DNA of 23,567 nucleotides from contig URWG01000007.1 of the NCBI GenBank assembly GCA_900551495.1, forward strand, positions 1 to 23,567, read 5' to 3'. Every line of letters begins with the position of its first letter. The stretch's first letter is position 1. The notes beneath the pieces were generated by a model. The model saw only the letters and a list, made by a program, of their open reading frames with translations. It was not told the origin of the DNA and did no database searches. Made by a program: the position numbers and the translations under genes. This stretch comes from an uncultured Eubacteriales bacterium. Lineage in GTDB: Bacteria; Bacillota; Clostridia; Oscillospirales; Oscillospiraceae. Positions 21,242 to 23,567 of this stretch are shown here, piece by piece.

Positions 21242-21963
21242 TCGCAAAGCAGGGCTTCCGCCGCCGTGCGGAACAGCGCTTCATCCGAGGGCGCGTCCAT
21301 GCGCTGATCCGTGGCGTAATTTTCGGTGATGAGCGCTAAGGATGCCGCACGCAGCTTCAAAATCGACGACACAACATACAGCGCGCTGGTCTCGCCGTCA
21401 ACCGCCGCCGTGCCGAGCGCCTGCCAACGCGCCAGCCGCTCTCTGCCGAGGGCGGTAGCGGGCGTTTCAAGGCTGAGACAGTCATGACTGCGGAAAATGC
21501 CGTAAGCCGCGCCGCGCCGCATCAGCCGTGACAGCAGCGTCATATCCGGTGCAGCGGGGTAGGAGAGGTCAATATATTCCTGCGTCGCGCCCTCGCTGCG
21601 AATTGCGCCGGAGGCGGCCAGCAGCGTTCCGAGCGCCGTCTCGGGCTGTAGGGCGGGGCAGAAGCCGATCTTGATGATCTCCTCTACGCCGAGGTGGTGC
21701 AGCTCCTCGACCGCAATCGCCATGGGCATACAGCCGAAGCCGCAGCTCATCACGCTCAGGGGCTTGCCGTACATCGTGCCTGTATAGGTGACATATTCGC
21801 GGTATTCGCCGACCTTTTCCGCGCGCTCCATATAGGCGGCGTAATGGGGAATCTGCTGCGGGTTCGGGGTCAGAATCACGCGATTTGCGACCATTGCTTC
21901 GTCGATGCCGAGATGGTGCATCGTGCCGTCGTTATGCGTCAGCTTTACGCTTCCGAAGCTCAT
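21238..21963 (-). CDS. Nucleoside phosphorylase-family protein with altered active-site motifs
   Basis: This 241-residue protein has the PNP/UDP-phosphorylase fold: the strand pattern, SCGFGCMPMAIAVEEL and the C-terminal SALYVVSSILKLRA region are recognisable. However, the phosphate-binding GDP-x-R loop of its upstream paralogue is replaced by NPQQIP (34-39), RxGTCG is replaced by KIGFCP (98-103), and the ribose-binding ExE is DGE. The residues that normally hold phosphate are therefore mostly absent. The segment REYVTYTG, corresponding to the arginine donated across the dimer interface, is kept. The start overlaps the upstream paralogue's stop by 4 nt. It may be a regulatory or structural partner of the intact paralogue, or an enzyme with a changed reaction; sequence alone cannot decide. 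Confidence 0.8.
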   Translation of the reverse strand: MSFGSVKLTHNDGTMHHLGIDEAMVANRVILTPNPQQIPHYAAYMERAEKVGEYREYVTYTGTMYGKPLSVMSCGFGCMPMAIAVEELHHLGVEEIIKIGFCPALQPETALGTLLAASGAIRSEGATQEYIDLSYPAAPDMTLLSRLMRRGAAYGIFRSHDCLSLETPATALGRERLARWQALGTAAVDGETSALYVVSSILKLRAASLALITENYATDQRMDAPSDEALFRTAAEALLCE

Positions 21964-22772
21964 TTTGCCACCTCCTCAAGAAGCTCTGCCGCGCGAATGG
22001 CAACGCGCGAGGCAGTTTTGATCCGCTCCGCCAAGAAATTCGGGTCGGCGTAGGCGCCGTAGACCTCGAGCGCCTCCTGCGTGCTGTCGGCGAACATCGA
22101 GCCGAGCGCCACGCAGATCGTCCCCGTCCGCAGCCCCAGCAGATGCCCGTAGGTAAAGAGCATACCGGACTCGTTTTCCACGACCAAAACGTTCGTGTCG
22201 ATCCATTTCTGCATCCGTTCGCGCAGCCCGGGGTGCGCCGCCTTGGACTCCATGTAAAACGCGTCGTGACTGCGGTACAGACCGACGAGCACGTCCTCGC
22301 CCGCCTCCTGTGCCGCCTGCATCAGCGCGGCAACGACGAGCGGGTCGGCAACGGCGGGAAATTCCGGCGGCACGACCTCATAGCTCGCGCCCTCGCCGCG
22401 CACACAGCCGGAGGCAATGACCAGCCGCCCGGGCTGCATCCACGGCTGCACGCCGCCGCAGGTGCCGACGCGGATGACCGTCTCCGCACCCGCCGCCTTT
22501 AATTCCTCCATCGCCGTGGCAACGCAGGAGCAGCCCATGCCGCTGCTGGTAACGCCGATGGGGGTGCCGTTCGGAGTGTGACCCGTGAAGGTCGCGTAGG
22601 TGCCGCGGTGCGCCGTAAACGCGGCGTCGCGGAAAAGCTCGGAAATGATCTTGCTTCGATGGGGGTCGCCCGGCATCAGAACGCAGGGCGCGGACTGCCC
22701 GACGGCAAGCCCCGTAGCGGGGCAGCAGCCGTCCGCGCCGAGCACCGTCGGGGTGGGGAAATATTGCTTCAT
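21960..22772 (-). CDS. Nucleoside phosphorylase (uridine/purine phosphorylase family)
   Basis: This 270-residue cytoplasmic enzyme of the PNP/uridine phosphorylase family cleaves nucleosides with phosphate to base and ribose-1-phosphate. It keeps the phosphate-binding residues in MPGDPHRSK (35-39), Arg56 in HRGTYATFTG (the arginine shared across the dimer interface) and Arg101/Thr104 in RVGTCGG. Its ribose-binding motif is ENES (199-202), where most relatives have EME. The 35-residue N-terminal extension before the GDP loop is longer than in E. coli Udp. The specificity (uridine, purine or other) is not clear. AAGGAG lies 7 nt upstream of the ATG. It heads an operon of four genes joined by 4-nt overlaps up to the pseudouridine synthase gene. 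Confidence 0.85.
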   Translation of the reverse strand: MKQYFPTPTVLGADGCCPATGLAVGQSAPCVLMPGDPHRSKIISELFRDAAFTAHRGTYATFTGHTPNGTPIGVTSSGMGCSCVATAMEELKAAGAETVIRVGTCGGVQPWMQPGRLVIASGCVRGEGASYEVVPPEFPAVADPLVVAALMQAAQEAGEDVLVGLYRSHDAFYMESKAAHPGLRERMQKWIDTNVLVVENESGMLFTYGHLLGLRTGTICVALGSMFADSTQEALEVYGAYADPNFLAERIKTASRVAIRAAELLEEVAK

Positions 22773-22810
22773 GAAGGTTCTCCTTCCGATGAATTTCTGT
22801 CATCAACATT

Positions 22811-22839
22811 ATCATAACGGACGGGCGCGGAAAAAGCAA
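22811..22839 (-). promoter_or_regulatory. Promoter of the nucleoside phosphorylase-rlu-murC operon
   Basis: On the minus strand, -35 TTGCTT (22834-22839) and -10 TATGAT (22811-22816) are separated by exactly 17 nt. The predicted leader is about 30 nt. It is divergent from the CarD-family promoter. Confidence 0.65.
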
Positions 22840-22923
22840 TAGGTGCACTTGGTTGTATTGCTGATTTTTTGAAACGGAAATACGAAAAAATTATGAAAAA
22901 CACAAAATTTGTTGAATATGCGC

Positions 22924-22953
22924 ATGACAATTCTTGCAAAAATATGGTATAAT
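22924..22953 (+). promoter_or_regulatory. Promoter of the CarD-family gene
   Basis: A perfect -10 TATAAT (22948-22953) is preceded by TGG, forming an extended -10. A -35-like ATGACA (22924-22929) lies 18 nt upstream. The short leader (about 17-20 nt) contains the AAAGGGG ribosome-binding site. Confidence 0.75.
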
Positions 22954-22976
22954 TATCATGAAAGGGGCGTGAGAAC

Positions 22977-23483
22977 ATGTTTCAGATCGGTGAGCAGGTC
23001 ATTTACGGAACGGAGGGCGTTTGTCGGGTCGAGCGGATCGAAACGCTGCACGTCGGCAAGCAGAGCGGTCGGTACTATGTCCTCAGCCCGATCTATCGAA
23101 GAGGCTCGACCGTTTACGTCCCGCTGGATAACGAGCGCCTGACCGCACGGATCAAGCGCATCCTTACGGCAGAGGAGCTGAACGCTCTGCTTGACGCGGC
23201 GGCGGACGAGGCGCTGCTTTGGCTCGAGGACGCAAACGAACGCAAGGCGCTGTATACGCAGGTGCTGCTCGACGGCGATCGGCGGAAGCTGCTGCGGCTG
23301 ATGCGGACGCTGTATCTGCGGCGTGTTGCGCTGGTGCAGCGGGGAAAGCACCTTCGCGCTGCGGACGAGCAGGCGCTGCGGGATGCCGAGCGGACGCTCA
23401 ACGGCGAGTTTGCGCTGGTGCTGAATATCCCGCGGCATGAGGTTCCGGCGTATCTCCACGCCCGCCTCGGCGCAACGGCATAG
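22977..23483 (+). CDS. CarD-family transcriptional regulator
   Basis: This 168-residue cytoplasmic protein matches the CarD/CdnL-like family. These proteins bind the RNA polymerase beta subunit through an N-terminal Tudor-like domain and stabilise open promoter complexes through a C-terminal helical domain. The N-terminal domain is clear: FQIGEQVIYGTEGVCRVERI, then YYVLSPIYRRGSTVYVPLDN (to about residue 55). The rest is helical and rich in Leu and Arg, ending with the motif EFALVLNIPRHEVPAYL, as in Firmicute CarD-like proteins. Length is normal. It is monocistronic, divergent from the nucleoside phosphorylase operon, and followed directly by repeat DNA. Confidence 0.92.
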   Translation: MFQIGEQVIYGTEGVCRVERIETLHVGKQSGRYYVLSPIYRRGSTVYVPLDNERLTARIKRILTAEELNALLDAAADEALLWLEDANERKALYTQVLLDGDRRKLLRLMRTLYLRRVALVQRGKHLRAADEQALRDAERTLNGEFALVLNIPRHEVPAYLHARLGATA

Positions 23484-23496
23484 ACTTTATAGGCAG

Positions 23497-23567
23497 CAGA
23501 CTGTCAAAAAAGTCCGGCTTGTCATTGCGAGACCCTGAAAGGGTCGTGGCAATCTCGCAGAATTGTT
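23497..23567. repeat. Composite repeat, copy 3 (truncated by window edge)
   Basis: The motif CAGACTGTCAAAAAAGTCCG (23497-23516) is followed after 3 nt by the left end of the TIR element (TGTCATTGCGAG from 23520). Up to the window end the internal hairpin and the CGTGGCAATCTCGC segment are nearly identical to copy 1 (4684-4731). The order motif-then-element is the same as in copy 1. The right half lies outside the window. Confidence 0.8.

Overview
The window looks like a chromosomal segment of a GC-rich anaerobic Clostridia member, probably of the Oscillospiraceae/Ruminococcaceae type. The reasons are the anaerobic (class III) ribonucleotide reductase, the divergent gyrase/topoisomerase IV-like gene pair, the DUF1934 and YfhO proteins, strong AGGAGG ribosome-binding sites, 4-nt ATGA gene overlaps, and large amounts of short structured intergenic repeats. 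This assignment is inferred from gene content; no rRNA or marker phylogeny is available in the window.

Layout. At the left edge lies the 5' end of nrdD (minus strand), with a promoter that overlaps a very good NrdR-box match. A divergent plus-strand operon follows: a pyridoxal/pyridoxamine kinase translationally coupled to a 1024-residue YfhO-type membrane protein. After a repeat-filled gap comes a plus-strand iron-chelate/cobalamin-type ABC importer (permease, ATPase, lipoprotein receptor) with a class I methyltransferase as fourth gene. A second copy of the same composite repeat separates it from a minus-strand operon of D-Ala-D-Ala ligase, a DUF1934 protein and an unrecognised 199-residue protein. 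A 700-bp non-coding stretch of hairpins follows, ending in a tRNA-Gly(GCC) gene and a broken duplicate of that tRNA's 3' end.

The next minus-strand block, transcribed right to left, is parE-like, four-helix-bundle gene, parC-like, yitT-like, then a transglutaminase-like lipoprotein. The four-helix-bundle gene is bracketed by inverted arrays of a 7-bp repeat and looks like a small mobile cassette inserted between the two topoisomerase genes. The parE promoter is near consensus and carries a second NrdR-box-like sequence. A hairpin-rich spacer follows, then a minus-strand operon of two tandem nucleoside phosphorylase-family genes, an RluA-type pseudouridine synthase and murC. A divergent CarD-family regulator and a truncated third copy of the composite repeat end the window.

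How the genes fit together. Most genes are housekeeping: dNTP supply, cofactor salvage, cell-wall precursor synthesis (ddl, murC), chromosome topology and nucleoside salvage. The unusual material is (1) a shared NrdR-type box at nrdD and the topoisomerase promoter, (2) a terminator-TIR element-terminator composite repeat, (3) the heptamer-flanked four-helix-bundle cassette, (4) a GTGAAAT/ATTTCAC mini-hairpin array next to duplicated tRNA-Gly 3' ends, and (5) a nucleoside phosphorylase paralogue that has lost phosphate-binding residues. No CRISPR array, complete insertion sequence or prophage gene was seen.
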